From: an uncultured Pseudomonadales bacterium
GTDB lineage: Bacteria; Pseudomonadota; Gammaproteobacteria; Pseudomonadales; Balneatricaceae
Assembly (NCBI GenBank): GCA_937773555.1
Contig: CALJVT010000001.1
Span: 53,784-117,783 of the forward strand
Direction of reading: 5' to 3'
DNA: 64,000 bases
Below are positions 26,720 to 36,321 of the stretch, one piece after another; the stretch's first letter is position 1, and the number at the start of each line of letters is the position of its first letter. A program made the translations under genes and the position numbers. The notes below the pieces were generated by a model that saw only the letters and a list, made by a program, of their open reading frames with translations, ran no database searches and was not told the DNA's origin.

Positions 26720-29311
26720 TTAACTAACAACGATATTAACCAGTTTATTGGGTACCACTATTACTTTGCGTACCGCCATGTTGGTGATAAAACTTTGCAC
26801 CTTTGCGTCTGCTAGGGCAAGTTGTTGAATCGTATCACGATCCATATTAGCATCAATACTTATCTTGCTGCGCAGCTTACCGTTAACCTGAATCATCATA
26901 TCAATGTTCGATTTCACCAAAGCGCTTTCATCCACTTCTGGCCAAGGTGTTTGCAAAATGGTGTCATTGCCAGAAAATGCTTGCCATAACGTATGGCATA
27001 AGTGAGGGGTAAAAGGCGACATTAGTAGCACCGCAGTGCTCAAACCTTCTGCTCGCACAGCTCGGCCTTGGTCGCTAAGGTCATCAAACTTAGCAATGGT
27101 ATTGCTTAGTTCCATGATTGCTGCAATTGCAGTGTTAAAGGTAGTACGACGCTCAATGTCATCGCTAACCTTGCGGATAGTTTCATGAGTCTTTCGGCGG
27201 ATGTCTTGTTGCTTTTGGTTAAGTTGATTTGCCTCTAAGGCAGGCGCTTCAGGCGCTGACAAGTGTCGGTATACCTGTTTCCAAAAACGTTTAATGAATC
27301 GTTGAGAGCCTTCAAGGCCAGCATCAGACCACTCCAGAGACTGTTCTGGAGGTGCAGCAAACATGGTGAACAAGCGCACGGCGTCTGCACCATATTGATC
27401 AATCATGGTTTGTGGGTCAATGCCGTTATTTTTAGACTTAGACATCTTGCCCATACCGTCATACAACACAGCCGAGCCATCAGATTTTTTCAATGCACCA
27501 GTAATACGGCCTTTGTCATCGATAATGGGGTCCACATCTAGTGGAGAAATCCAATCTTGGCCACCTTTTTCGTCTTGCTGGTAATAAGTGTGAGCTAATA
27601 CCATGCCTTGGCAAAGAAGTTTTTTAAAGGGTTCGTCAGAAGACACAAGACCCATGTCACGCATTAGCTTGTGGAAAAAGCGTGAATATAAAAGGTGCAA
27701 TATGGCGTGTTCAATACCGCCCACATAATGATCAACTGGGGCCCAATAGTCTGCAGAATTAGGTGCCAACATATTGTCGTTATGGTTAGCGCTAGTAAAG
27801 CGCGCGTAATACCAAGAAGACTCCATGAAGGTGTCAAAAGTATCCGTTTCACGCTTTGCTGCCGCGCCGCACTTAGGGCAGCTGGTATTAATAAACGATG
27901 CCATTTTCTTAAGTGGAGAGCCACTGCCATCAAATTCTACATTCGTAGGCAATACCACAGGCAGTTGATCTTCTGGTACCGCTACGGGGCCGCAAGTATC
28001 ACAATTGATTATGGGGATAGGAGTTCCCCAATAACGTTGGCGGGATACGCCCCAGTCGCGCAAGCGATAGTTAGTGGTAATTTTACCCTTACCATGGCGT
28101 TCAAGTTCTGCTGAAATGGCGTCGAAGGCCATTTGAAAATCCATGTCATCAAACGCGCCAGAGTTAACCAAAAGGCCTTTAGCTGTGAACGCTGCTTTTG
28201 AGATATCGACTACAACGCTGTCGTCTGCAGAACGAACCACTTGACGGATGGCAAGGCCATACTTCGTGGCAAATTCCCAGTCCCGCTGGTCATGCCCTGG
28301 CACAGCCATTACCGCACCAGAGCCATAGTCCATCAGCACAAAGTTGGCAGCCCATACGGGTACAGATTTTCCTGTAATGGGGTGTATTGCACTAAAGCCG
28401 GTGTCTAAGCCTAGCTTTTCCATGGTGGCCATGTCGGCTTCAGCCACTTTCATATTCTTGCAGCTATCTATGAATGTGGCCATCGCTGCATTGGTTGTTG
28501 CAGCTTTTAAAGCAAGAGGATGTTGTGGAGCCACCGCTAAATAGGTGACACCCATTAACGTGTCTGGACGAGTAGTAAATACGTCTAACGGCCCGTGACT
28601 CGGCACATCAAAGCTAAGTTCTACGCCTTGAGAGCGACCAATCCAATTGCGCTGCATAGTACGCACTTGCTCGGGCCATCCGTCCAGCTGATCTAAATCA
28701 TCTAATAGCTGATCAGCGTAATCAGTGATTTTAAGGAACCACTGAGGGATTTCTTTGCGCTCAACTAATGCGCCAGAACGCCATCCACGGCCATCAATTA
28801 CTTGTTCATTCGCTAATACAGTTTGGTCTACTGGGTCCCAGTTAACCACGGCATTTTTTTTATAAACTAAACCCTTATCTAATAGTTTGGTAAAAAACCA
28901 CTGTTCCCATCGGTAGTAGGACGGTTCGCAGGTCGCTAGTTCACGGCTCCAATCGTAACCAAACCCCATGCGCTTGAGTTGGTCGCGCATATAGGCAATG
29001 TTCTCATGGGTCCACTTAGCAGGAGGCACATTATTTTTCATGGCCGCATTCTCAGCAGGTAACCCAAAGGCATCCCAGCCCATAGGCTGCAATACGTTTT
29101 TACCTTTCATTCGCTGAAAGCGAGAAATCACGTCACCAATGGTGTAGTTACGCACATGGCCCATGTGCAAGCGGCCACTAGGGTATGGGAACATCGAAAG
29201 GCAATAATACTTTTCTTGGTCAGGATTATCTTGCACCTGAAAGCTATCGTTAGCTTCCCAAAAGGCTTGAATTTCTGGTTCTATGTCGTGCGCGTTATAT
29301 TGTTCGTTCAT
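26720..29311 (-). CDS. leuS: Leucyl-tRNA synthetase
   Basis: Charges tRNA-Leu. The 863-residue class I synthetase has the HIGH-type motif [17 protein letters not shown] near residue 50, the editing domain with [18 protein letters not shown] around residue 245, and the KMSKS motif [10 protein letters not shown] near residue 620, followed by the anticodon-binding domain. Length and motif order match E. coli LeuS. It is first in the leuS-lptE-holA group and is divergent from the tRNA-Arg gene. Confidence 0.98.
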   Translation of the reverse strand: MNEQYNAHDIEPEIQAFWEANDSFQVQDNPDQEKYYCLSMFPYPSGRLHMGHVRNYTIGDVISRFQRMKGKNVLQPMGWDAFGLPAENAAMKNNVPPAKWTHENIAYMRDQLKRMGFGYDWSRELATCEPSYYRWEQWFFTKLLDKGLVYKKNAVVNWDPVDQTVLANEQVIDGRGWRSGALVERKEIPQWFLKITDYADQLLDDLDQLDGWPEQVRTMQRNWIGRSQGVELSFDVPSHGPLDVFTTRPDTLMGVTYLAVAPQHPLALKAATTNAAMATFIDSCKNMKVAEADMATMEKLGLDTGFSAIHPITGKSVPVWAANFVLMDYGSGAVMAVPGHDQRDWEFATKYGLAIRQVVRSADDSVVVDISKAAFTAKGLLVNSGAFDDMDFQMAFDAISAELERHGKGKITTNYRLRDWGVSRQRYWGTPIPIINCDTCGPVAVPEDQLPVVLPTNVEFDGSGSPLKKMASFINTSCPKCGAAAKRETDTFDTFMESSWYYARFTSANHNDNMLAPNSADYWAPVDHYVGGIEHAILHLLYSRFFHKLMRDMGLVSSDEPFKKLLCQGMVLAHTYYQQDEKGGQDWISPLDVDPIIDDKGRITGALKKSDGSAVLYDGMGKMSKSKNNGIDPQTMIDQYGADAVRLFTMFAAPPEQSLEWSDAGLEGSQRFIKRFWKQVYRHLSAPEAPALEANQLNQKQQDIRRKTHETIRKVSDDIERRTTFNTAIAAIMELSNTIAKFDDLSDQGRAVRAEGLSTAVLLMSPFTPHLCHTLWQAFSGNDTILQTPWPEVDESALVKSNIDMMIQVNGKLRSKISIDANMDRDTIQQLALADAKVQSFITNMAVRKVIVVPNKLVNIVVS

Positions 29312-29489
29312 GGGTGCCGTAACTAGTGGTAAAGCCGATATGGCTGGAAATTAAATCGACCCATATAATAACACTAGAGCATAGGTAACAGGTAGCTTGA
29401 TTGATAAAATAGGCGGGCTTAATCGCTGAGTGATTATTACTTGGCGATCTGAGTGTTTATAAAAATCTTTATTGATCAAGTAATAACAG

Positions 29490-29518
29490 TTGAATTCCTC
29501 CTGCACTGTCGTTATGAT
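29490..29518 (+). promoter_or_regulatory. Sigma-70 promoter of tRNA-Arg
   Basis: TTGAAT at 29490-29495, a 17-bp spacer and TATGAT at 29513-29518 lie about 40 bp before the tRNA. The C-rich discriminator following the -10 (ACCGCTCCC) is typical of stable-RNA promoters under stringent control. Confidence 0.7.
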
Positions 29519-29558
29519 ACCGCTCCCTGATAAGGCACTCGCCGAACCAAGGTATAGC

Positions 29559-29635
29559 GCGCCCGTAGCTCAGCTGGATAGAGTACTCGGCTACGAACCG
29601 AGCGGTCAGAGGTTCGAATCCTCTCGGGCGCGCCA
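29559..29635 (+). tRNA. tRNA-Arg (anticodon ACG)
   Basis: A 77-nt cloverleaf can be folded: acceptor 29559-29565 (GCGCCCG) with 29625-29631 (CGGGCGC), a D-arm with AGCTCAGCTGGATAGAG, anticodon stem CTCGG/CCGAG around the loop CTACGAA with anticodon ACG at 29593-29595, and a T-arm with GGTTCGAATCC. The CCA end is encoded at 29633-29635. The A34 is expected to be changed to inosine so that it reads CGU, CGC and CGA. Confidence 0.97.
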
Positions 29636-30134
29636 TTTTCTCTTCTAAAATAGCGATTTAATGCAACAATCAGTGCAAAACTTAATTTTTTGCCCGTTCT
29701 TCACACGTGATACCACGCGTCAAATAAAGCGTACCTAACAACCTCTTAGGCGTGTCATTTTTAACTAGGCTTTACCACTCAAACACAGTGAGAATTAAAA
29801 CTTAATAAATGCGATACATAGGCTTATCCTATGGTTGGTCTTTTTATGACGTCAATTCAATCTCTGTTAAATCTTCTTTTAAACCCTCTTTTTATCGAAT
29901 GCCCAAGACCTGCTCTAACGTAAGATCAAGCGTCTTATCAATAGGACGTTTTTTATGGCTTATTTAACCCAGAAAGGCATCCAAAATCCCTAGGATCAAA
30001 CGGTATCAGATGTATAATGATTTTTCTCCTCATTTTGCCACAAGAGTTGGCAATATCTGGGTATTACCCCGGCCTATCTTTGGCCTACACCTTGTTGAAA
30101 ACTAGGGTTTTAATATTATTTTTTTGGGGGTGCT
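29636..30134. other. 500-bp gap after tRNA-Arg, no supported gene
   Basis: AT-rich sequence with no convincing reading frame. A weak terminator-like hairpin (stem AAGCGTC at 29928-29934 with GACGTTT at 29945-29951, followed by a T-run to 29954) is the only structure I can point to. I could not find a second copy of the tRNA 3' end that would mark an integrated element. Confidence 0.5.
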
Positions 30135-30890
30135 ATGGTGTCACATAGTGATTTAATCTTGGCTAAAGGGCGTAGGCTCGCTTATGAGCGTATCGTAGGG
30201 AAGGGCCCAGACATTGTTTTTCTAAGTGGCTTTAAGTCAGATATGCAGGGCACAAAGGCTTTGCATTTAGCCCAGTGGGCCGCGCGCAACGGGCGCAGTT
30301 TTCTGCGCTTTGATTATTCGGGACATGGGCAATCATCGGGGAAGTTTTGTGATGGGTGCATTGGAGATTGGTTAACGGACGCTGAAGCTGTGATTGCTGA
30401 ACTGACTGATGGGCCTGTGATCCTTGTAGGCTCTTCTATGGGAGGCTGGATTTCTCTGTTACTCTCAAAGCGCCTTGGTGCGCGGTTGGTAGGATTAGTC
30501 ACTATAGCCGCTGCCCCTGATTTTACTGAAGACGCCATTTGGGCCGCTTTTAATGCAAATCAGCGATCCGAATTGAAACGTAACAAACAGGTCGCTCTGC
30601 CGTCCGATTATGATGGGCCCTATATTATCACGCAGCGACTAATCGAAGATGGTCGTCAGAATCTGGTGCTGCGTGCACCGCTGGAATTGCCCTGTCCGGT
30701 GCGCTTTCTTCAAGGTACCGCAGACGTGGATGTTGATATGTCTGTGGCACTGCGTTTACTGGCCCATGCATCTGGGCCAGATATCCAGCTAACCTTGGTT
30801 GATGGCGCAAACCACCGGTTTTCAGATGACCGTTGCTTGGGGTTGATAGAAAACGCCTTAATCGATGTTTTGCCCCTAAGCCTGGCCTGA
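30135..30890 (+). CDS. Alpha/beta hydrolase, ABHD10-like
   Basis: A 251-residue alpha/beta hydrolase. The oxyanion region is around FLSGFKSDMQGTKA and DYSGHGQSSG; the nucleophile serine is in LVGSSMGGW near residue 97; a candidate acid is in GTADVDVDM and the catalytic histidine in DGANHRFSD near the C-terminus. The arrangement resembles mammalian ABHD10 and its alphaproteobacterial relatives (thioesterase/acyl-glucuronidase group). The ATG follows a GGGGGTG ribosome site. The coding sequence looks richer in G and C than its AT-rich flanks and lies downstream of a tRNA gene, so horizontal acquisition is possible. Confidence 0.8.
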   Translation: MVSHSDLILAKGRRLAYERIVGKGPDIVFLSGFKSDMQGTKALHLAQWAARNGRSFLRFDYSGHGQSSGKFCDGCIGDWLTDAEAVIAELTDGPVILVGSSMGGWISLLLSKRLGARLVGLVTIAAAPDFTEDAIWAAFNANQRSELKRNKQVALPSDYDGPYIITQRLIEDGRQNLVLRAPLELPCPVRFLQGTADVDVDMSVALRLLAHASGPDIQLTLVDGANHRFSDDRCLGLIENALIDVLPLSLA

Positions 30891-30991
30891 TATGAAAAGA
30901 TGGCCCTTTGCGTCGCTATGTTTTGTCACACTTAAAGTGCTTTGAGGTTTGAACATGAAGAACAGTATTTGCATTAAGAATAGGCAAACAA

Positions 30992-31639
30992 TTACTTTGT
31001 TGCACCAATAACATTGATGATCGCTTGTTGCATGGCTGCACTATTGTTGTAGTCCAATGGGATCCCAAACAGTTTATCGTCTTTACTAATCACTAGGCTG
31101 GGAAAGCCTTGGCTTGAGAGTTGGCGGGCTAATTGAAGTTGTTCCTGCAGCAGCAACTCGATAGCAGGGCTGGTTATATCCTGTTTGAACTTTTCTGCAT
31201 TGAGGCCGATGCTGTGAGCAACCTCAGCCAAAACATCGATGTTGGAGGGGTTTTTGGCGTTTAGATAGTAGGCCTGCTGTATACCTAGAATCATTGCTTG
31301 TTCTAATGTGGGGTCTTGCATTTTGGCTGCTAACACCGCCCGGCACGACGGGTAAGTGGAGCGCCTTGGCATGCTATTGCTGGCAGGGTTCCAAAAATCA
31401 TAATTGAATTTGGTACCGGGTATGTGTTGCTCGATGCGTTGCCATGTGGCTTTTAAGGCGTGTTGCATGCCGGTGGCCATGGGCTGGTTTGAATCTGCCG
31501 CCAAGCCACCCACAACATAAATAATGTTTACGGTACTGCCAAGCTGGGCTTGGAGTTGCTGCCATACGGGCTTGAAACCCCAACACCAGCTGCACATGGG
31601 GTCGTGGATGTAGAACAGCGTTGCATTAGATGGCTTCAC
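30992..31639 (-). CDS. DsbA-family thiol oxidoreductase
   Basis: A 215-residue DsbA/FrnE-type protein. The thioredoxin-like CxxC is CSWC in IHDPMCSWCWGFKPVW (Cys16 and Cys19), and the fold's cis-Pro element is in SQGFPSLVISKDDKL. It lacks an obvious signal peptide, so it is likely cytoplasmic, like the DsbA-related isomerase or glutathione-dependent subgroup. It stands alone on the minus strand. The substrate is unknown. Confidence 0.85.
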   Translation of the reverse strand: MKPSNATLFYIHDPMCSWCWGFKPVWQQLQAQLGSTVNIIYVVGGLAADSNQPMATGMQHALKATWQRIEQHIPGTKFNYDFWNPASNSMPRRSTYPSCRAVLAAKMQDPTLEQAMILGIQQAYYLNAKNPSNIDVLAEVAHSIGLNAEKFKQDITSPAIELLLQEQLQLARQLSSQGFPSLVISKDDKLFGIPLDYNNSAAMQQAIINVIGATK

Positions 31640-31978
31640 TAAATTACCTTAAGTTTTGACACAGTACTGCAAATATAACTGCCTAATTGCGCCATGACAA
31701 TATTGTTTTAATAGTCCTGTAACTTGCACATAGGGTTTGGGGTTCATAAAAATAATTGTTGGTTTCATAAAAATAACTGCAACGCCTATGCCACATTAAG
31801 CCTAAATTGCAGTTGTTTACTGGGGTGTACCAAAGTAGACTTGATGCGGCACATAAGTATCTATGTGCGGCAGAGGCGTTTTCTGCAGGGCTGAAGCCTT
31901 GTGATTATTGATTTGTTTTGTTATTTTTCATTACCGCTTAAAGATAAATCCTCACTAATTATAATAACGGAGTTAGAA
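31640..31978. promoter_or_regulatory. Control region upstream of the betaine-type binding protein
   Basis: No gene is visible. The 13-mer TTCATAAAAATAA occurs twice (31743-31755 and 31764-31776), exactly 21 bp apart, about two DNA turns, which suggests a protein-binding site. Further down, an imperfect 10-bp inverted repeat (31846-31855 with 31862-31871, one mismatch, 6-nt loop) may be an operator or a leader hairpin. Confidence 0.4.
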
Positions 31979-32983
31979 ATGAACAAGTTTGTTAAAGGTA
32001 TTGCTGTTGCTGGTCTAGCAACTGCCATGTCCCAAGGCGCGATAGCCGCCTGTGGCGACGTAACTATTGCAGAAATGAACTGGGCATCTGCCGAGTTTAT
32101 GGCTAACGTAGACAAAATCATCCTAGAAGAAGGTTATGGCTGCAGCGTGGAATTGGTTCCAGGTGCAACGCTGACTACTTTTGCTTCTATGGACACCAAA
32201 GGAGTCCCTGACATTGCCCCTGAATTATGGACCCAATCGGTCGATGTTCCGCTGAAAGCTGCCATTGCAGCTGGTAGCTTACACTCAATGAATCCTATGC
32301 CAATTTTAGGCGCTGGTGAAGGTTGGGTTGTACCTAGCTATACGCTAAAGAATCACCCAGAACTCAAAACTGTGCTAGATGTCATCGAGCGTCCTGATCT
32401 TTTTCCATACAATGAAGATCCATCTAAAGGTGCGTTCGTGGGTTGTCCTGCAGGTTGGGGTTGTCAGCAAATTAATAATAACTTATTCACAGCGTTCGAT
32501 ATGGAAGCTAAAGGATGGGTATTAGTTGATCCAGGTTCTGCTGCAGGTCTTGATGGTGCCATGGCTAAGGCTGCACAACGTGGTGACGACTACTTTGGTT
32601 ACTACTGGTCTCCAACAGCGATGATGGGCAAGTGGGATATGGTTACGCTTGATTTTGGTGTGCCATTTCAAGGAATGGAAGACTGGCTTGGCTGTACTAC
32701 CCAAGCTGAGTGTGCTGATCCACAGCCAACTTCTTGGAGTGTCTCTGAAATCAACACCATTGTTACTGATTCATTCATGAAGAACAATGACCCCAAAGCT
32801 GCTGCTTACCTTGTGGCACGGGAATACCCTGCAGCCGCCATGGGCGCAATGCTAGTGTATATGGCTGATGAGCAAGCTGGCGGTGAAGATGCAGCGATTG
32901 AATTTCTTATGAACCATGAAGACGTTTGGACTCAATGGGTTGGCGTACAAGCCGCTAACTTAATCAAAAAATCTTTAAACTAA
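31979..32983 (+). CDS. Glycine betaine/proline-type ABC transporter substrate-binding protein
   Basis: Periplasmic solute-binding protein of the OpuAC/ProX family. I place the start at ATG 31979 (334 residues), preceded by CGGAG, which gives a clean signal peptide ending SQGAIAA-CG; an upstream extension to 31901 would spoil it. The mature part contains EMNWASAEFMANVDKIILEEGYG, ELVPGATLTTF, EGWVVPSYTLK, GYYWSPTAMMGKWDM and repeated Trp/Tyr residues suited to a quaternary-amine cage. Glycine betaine, proline betaine, choline or carnitine are possible ligands. A strong terminator separates it from its permease gene. Confidence 0.9.
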   Translation: MNKFVKGIAVAGLATAMSQGAIAACGDVTIAEMNWASAEFMANVDKIILEEGYGCSVELVPGATLTTFASMDTKGVPDIAPELWTQSVDVPLKAAIAAGSLHSMNPMPILGAGEGWVVPSYTLKNHPELKTVLDVIERPDLFPYNEDPSKGAFVGCPAGWGCQQINNNLFTAFDMEAKGWVLVDPGSAAGLDGAMAKAAQRGDDYFGYYWSPTAMMGKWDMVTLDFGVPFQGMEDWLGCTTQAECADPQPTSWSVSEINTIVTDSFMKNNDPKAAAYLVAREYPAAAMGAMLVYMADEQAGGEDAAIEFLMNHEDVWTQWVGVQAANLIKKSLN

Positions 32984-32997
32984 CCTAAGGGTTATTC

Positions 32998-33033
32998 AAA
33001 AAGCCTGCTAACCTCGTTAGCAGGCTTTTTTTT
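32998..33033 (+). terminator. Intra-operon terminator between binding protein and permease genes
   Basis: A perfect 12-bp stem (33001-33012 with 33016-33027), CTC loop and an eight-base T-run directly follow the binding-protein stop codon. It probably lets only part of transcription proceed to the permease and ATPase genes, giving excess binding protein. Confidence 0.85.
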
Positions 33034-33059
33034 AATGTTTTAACTGAGCAGGATTAATT

Positions 33060-33950
33060 GTGGAATTATTTGATGACTTTCCCTCAATGGGGAGAACAGA
33101 CTTAAGAGATCTAAAAAAAGGTATCGATTTTGCCTTTAGTGATTTTTCTCGAGATAACGGCGAGGCGATTGAGGGTTTCTTTGATCCGCTAATGTATTTT
33201 ATGGTGTGGTTTGAAAAACTACTAATGGCCGCACCTTGGCCGATTATGATTTTAATATTTGCTCTCTTAGCTTGGCTTGGCGCACGCAGTATTGGCATCG
33301 TCATTGGCACCATAGTATCGTTTTTGGCGATAGGTTATTTTGGCATGTGGGAAGATACCATGGCCACAGTGGCGATTATTTCTGTGGCGACTTTTTTGTG
33401 TATTGGCCTTGGCATACCACTGGGTATACTGATGTCACGCTCTAATCGTTTGCAGGCAGGGGTTACTCCTGTGCTGGATATCATGCAAACTATTCCAAGT
33501 TTTGTGTACTTGATACCAGTGGTGATGCTACTGGGCATTGGCAAGGTGCCTGGCCTTATTGCTGTGTGCATTTATGCACTGCCTCCTATCGTGCGGTTAA
33601 CTAACTTGGGCATTCGGTTAGTAGATAAAGAAGTGCTTGAAGCGGCTGAAGCCTTTGGCTCTAGTTATCGACAGAAGTTATTTGATGTGCAGATACCGTT
33701 AGCGTTACCCAATATTTTTGCGGGTGTAAACCAAACCATAATGATGGCATTGGCCATGGTGGTTATCGCCTCTATGATTGGTGTTAAAGGTTTGGGTGTG
33801 CCCGTATTGCGTGCGGTTTCCAATCAGTACTTGGCATTAGGCTTGATGAACGGCTTAGCTATTGTAGCTTTGGCGGTAATATTTGACCGAGTTTCTCAAC
33901 AGTACGGTAAACGGTTGCAAAAGCACCGTGAAGGAGGCCATGGTGTCTGA
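33060..33950 (+). CDS. Betaine-type ABC transporter permease (ProW-like)
   Basis: A 296-residue inner-membrane permease beginning with GTG at 33060. A hydrophilic N-terminal stretch of about 55 residues (as in ProW) precedes six or so membrane segments. The MetI-like domain is recognisable by GIPLGILMSRSNRL, DIMQTIPSFVYLIPVVMLLGIGKVPG and the coupling EAA loop LEAAEAFGSSYRQKLFDVQIPLALPNIFAG. It overlaps the ATPase gene. Confidence 0.92.
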   Translation: MELFDDFPSMGRTDLRDLKKGIDFAFSDFSRDNGEAIEGFFDPLMYFMVWFEKLLMAAPWPIMILIFALLAWLGARSIGIVIGTIVSFLAIGYFGMWEDTMATVAIISVATFLCIGLGIPLGILMSRSNRLQAGVTPVLDIMQTIPSFVYLIPVVMLLGIGKVPGLIAVCIYALPPIVRLTNLGIRLVDKEVLEAAEAFGSSYRQKLFDVQIPLALPNIFAGVNQTIMMALAMVVIASMIGVKGLGVPVLRAVSNQYLALGLMNGLAIVALAVIFDRVSQQYGKRLQKHREGGHGV

Positions 33951-34989
33951 TATTAAAGTTTCTATTAAGAATCTATATAAGATTTTTGGCTCTAACGGTA
34001 AAGATATGGTGCAAAAGGTTGAAGAGGGTGCCACCAAGGCATCACTTCAAGCTGAGTATAAACATGTTTTAGGCTTAAATAATGTCAATATAGACATTCC
34101 TGCGCGCCGCATCCAGGTGATTATGGGTTTGTCTGGCTCTGGTAAATCTACCTTAATTCGCCATTTAAACCGTTTAATTGAGCCTACCTCTGGTGAGATC
34201 ATGGTTGACGGTGAAGACGTTTTGGCAATGTCTGACGTTGAGTTGCGTAACTTCCGTCGCAACAAAATGTCCATGGTATTCCAAAAGTTTGCTTTGTTGC
34301 CTCACCGTACAGTGATCGACAACGTGGGTTATGGCCTGAAGATTAAAGGTACCGATAAAGCAGAAATGAACGAACGTTCGCAAAAGTGGATTGATCGAGT
34401 AGGTTTGTCGGGTTTCGAAAACAACTACCCAGCACAATTGTCTGGTGGTATGCAGCAGCGGGTAGGTTTGGCTCGCGCCTTGGCTACAGATGCTGAGATC
34501 TTGCTCATGGATGAAGCCTTCTCGGCTTTGGATCCATTGATTCGTAATGACATGCAAGATATCTTGTTAGATTTACAGGAAGAACTGCACAAAACCATTA
34601 TATTTATTACCCACGATTTGGATGAAGCCCTCAATATTGGTGACAATATTGTTATCCTGCGTGACGGCGCTGTCATCCAACAAGGTTCACCACAAGAAAT
34701 TGTGTTAGATCCTGCAGATGATTACGTGCGTGACTTTATTAAAGACATCAACCGTGCTCGCGTATTAGACGTGAGCTCGGTAATGAAGACAGGTTCTAAT
34801 GACTCCGGTCTGGAATTGGCTTCTGATGTTATTTTAGAGCTAGCCATGCCAGCAATGATTAAAGCTGACGTTACAAGTGCTAATGTAATGCGTGATGGTG
34901 AAGTAATTGGCGTGGTAACCCTAGCTGACATGATTGGCGGTATTGCTCGTCCAGAAAGCCATGAGGGAGAGCAAGTAACCTACCGTTAA
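33943..34989 (+). CDS. Betaine-type ABC transporter ATP-binding protein (ProV-like)
   Basis: Walker A is GLSGSGKST, the signature motif LSGGMQQRVGLARAL, Walker B EILLMDEAFSALD and the switch His in IFITHDLDEALN, followed by a C-terminal regulatory extension with a CBS-like half (VMRDGEVIGVVTLADMIGGI). An AAGGAGG ribosome site at 33931-33937 sits only 2 bp before ATG 33940 but 5 bp before GTG 33943, so I favour GTG 33943. Either start overlaps the permease stop. The insertion KDMVQKVEEGATKASLQAEYKHVLGLNN before Walker A is typical of ProV. Confidence 0.93.
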   Translation: MSDIKVSIKNLYKIFGSNGKDMVQKVEEGATKASLQAEYKHVLGLNNVNIDIPARRIQVIMGLSGSGKSTLIRHLNRLIEPTSGEIMVDGEDVLAMSDVELRNFRRNKMSMVFQKFALLPHRTVIDNVGYGLKIKGTDKAEMNERSQKWIDRVGLSGFENNYPAQLSGGMQQRVGLARALATDAEILLMDEAFSALDPLIRNDMQDILLDLQEELHKTIIFITHDLDEALNIGDNIVILRDGAVIQQGSPQEIVLDPADDYVRDFIKDINRARVLDVSSVMKTGSNDSGLELASDVILELAMPAMIKADVTSANVMRDGEVIGVVTLADMIGGIARPESHEGEQVTYR

Positions 34990-35007
34990 GGTTTATCTTG
35001 TTTTAAC

Positions 35008-35033
35008 AAAAGGGTAGCTTCGGCTACCCTTTT
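35008..35033 (+). terminator. Terminator after the transporter operon
   Basis: An 11-bp perfect stem (35008-35018 with 35023-35033) closed by a stable TTCG tetraloop, rich in A on the 5' side and T on the 3' side, so it can work in both directions between this operon and the converging CoA-transferase gene. Confidence 0.85.
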
Positions 35034-35049
35034 ACGTTTTGCATCAAAG

Positions 35050-36321
35050 TTAACCTAGCTGGTCAATTTGCGTTTGGTTGTAGCCTAGTAAATCGCGGTA
35101 CACCACTTCGTTAGCAGAGCCCATAGGAAGGCCTGGGAAACGCAGTTTAGACTTCTTATTAGTGGTTGAGTTGTCTCCCATACGAAAAGGTACGTCAGGC
35201 ATTTTAAGTTCTACCCCAGACGCTGGGTCTATCACCCTAATAATACTGCCACGAGCCTCAAAGTGGGGGTCTTCATCAATTTCCTTCATTGACAAAATAG
35301 GGCCGGCTGTAATGCCTTCTTGGCGAAACAGCGCCAGAGCTTCCGGGTTGGTTTTGCCCAACATCCAAGCCTTAATAATTTGATTAAGCGCAATGCGGCT
35401 GTCGGCCTGAATGCGGTCATTATTAGTTTTAAAACGCGGATCACGAATAAGCTGGGGCTGCCCCATGACTTCGGCTAAACGTTCCCATGTTTTTTGGTTG
35501 GAGCATGACATGGCTACCCATAAACCGTCGCTGGTTTGGTAATTGTTTCGAGGGGCTGCGGCCCTCAGTTCGTTGCCAATTGGCTTTGGCACTTCGCCGG
35601 TGAGCTGGTAACCAATAAATTCACCGCCTAAGTAACCAAACAAGGGCTCGTATAAAGAAATGTCCACAACCTGGCCACCACTTTCCCCGCGCTTACTTTG
35701 ATGCAATGCTAGGCTCACGGCATAGGCTAAGTGAATACCGGTAGTGAGGTCTGCCAGGGCAATAGGTGGGCTAGTAGGGCCAGTTTCTTCATAACCATTA
35801 AGGTATGAAAAACCGCTATAAGCTTCGGCTAGGGTGCCAAAACCCGGTTGGTGAGCGTGGGGCCCTGTCATGCCATAACCAGAGACTTTGCCAATAACAA
35901 GGCCAGGGTTAAGCTCTAGTAATGCCTCATGGCTTAAGCCGAGGCGATCCATAACGCCTAAACGCATATTTTCTACTAGTACGTCACTCGATTGAATAAG
36001 CTCCAAAAACGCTTGTTTGCCTGCCTCAGACTTAAGGTTTAAAGTGATGGGTAGTTTATTCCTGCCAATATAAGCGTGATAAGGCTCAATACCAGTTGCT
36101 GCATGAGTTCCCCAGCCTCGCAAGGCATCTGGTATATTGGGGTTTTCTACTTTAATAATTTCTGCCCCAGCGTCACCTAACAAGGCTGCGCAATAGGGTG
36201 CAGCGATCACACTGGACAAATCGATCACACGCTTACCTTCTAACGGCAAGCCTTTAAAGCAGGATTCTTGGCGTTGTTGGGTGATGTATTCGTTTAGGTT
36301 AGGCTGTGTTTGTGCGCTCAT
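35050..36321 (-). CDS. CaiB/BaiF class III CoA-transferase
   Basis: A 423-residue family III CoA-transferase. The N-terminal GKRVIDLSSVIAAPYCAALLGDAGAEIIKVENP and NLKSEAGKQAFLELIQSSDVLVENMRLGVMDRLG are typical; the catalytic aspartate is in IALADLTTGIHLA near residue 192. These enzymes move CoA between carboxylic acids (carnitine, formate/oxalate, succinate/itaconate and others). The substrate cannot be decided from sequence; the neighbouring quaternary-amine transporter makes a carnitine-like substrate possible, but the genes converge and may be unrelated. Confidence 0.85.
   Translation of the reverse strand: MSAQTQPNLNEYITQQRQESCFKGLPLEGKRVIDLSSVIAAPYCAALLGDAGAEIIKVENPNIPDALRGWGTHAATGIEPYHAYIGRNKLPITLNLKSEAGKQAFLELIQSSDVLVENMRLGVMDRLGLSHEALLELNPGLVIGKVSGYGMTGPHAHQPGFGTLAEAYSGFSYLNGYEETGPTSPPIALADLTTGIHLAYAVSLALHQSKRGESGGQVVDISLYEPLFGYLGGEFIGYQLTGEVPKPIGNELRAAAPRNNYQTSDGLWVAMSCSNQKTWERLAEVMGQPQLIRDPRFKTNNDRIQADSRIALNQIIKAWMLGKTNPEALALFRQEGITAGPILSMKEIDEDPHFEARGSIIRVIDPASGVELKMPDVPFRMGDNSTTNKKSKLRFPGLPMGSANEVVYRDLLGYNQTQIDQLG

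Noticed and set aside
29559-30134. Integrated element with attachment site at tRNA-Arg
   Set aside because: No integrase gene and no second copy of the tRNA 3' end could be found in the window.
31846-31871. Riboswitch in the binding-protein leader
   Set aside because: Only one imperfect hairpin is present and it does not fit any riboswitch core I know.
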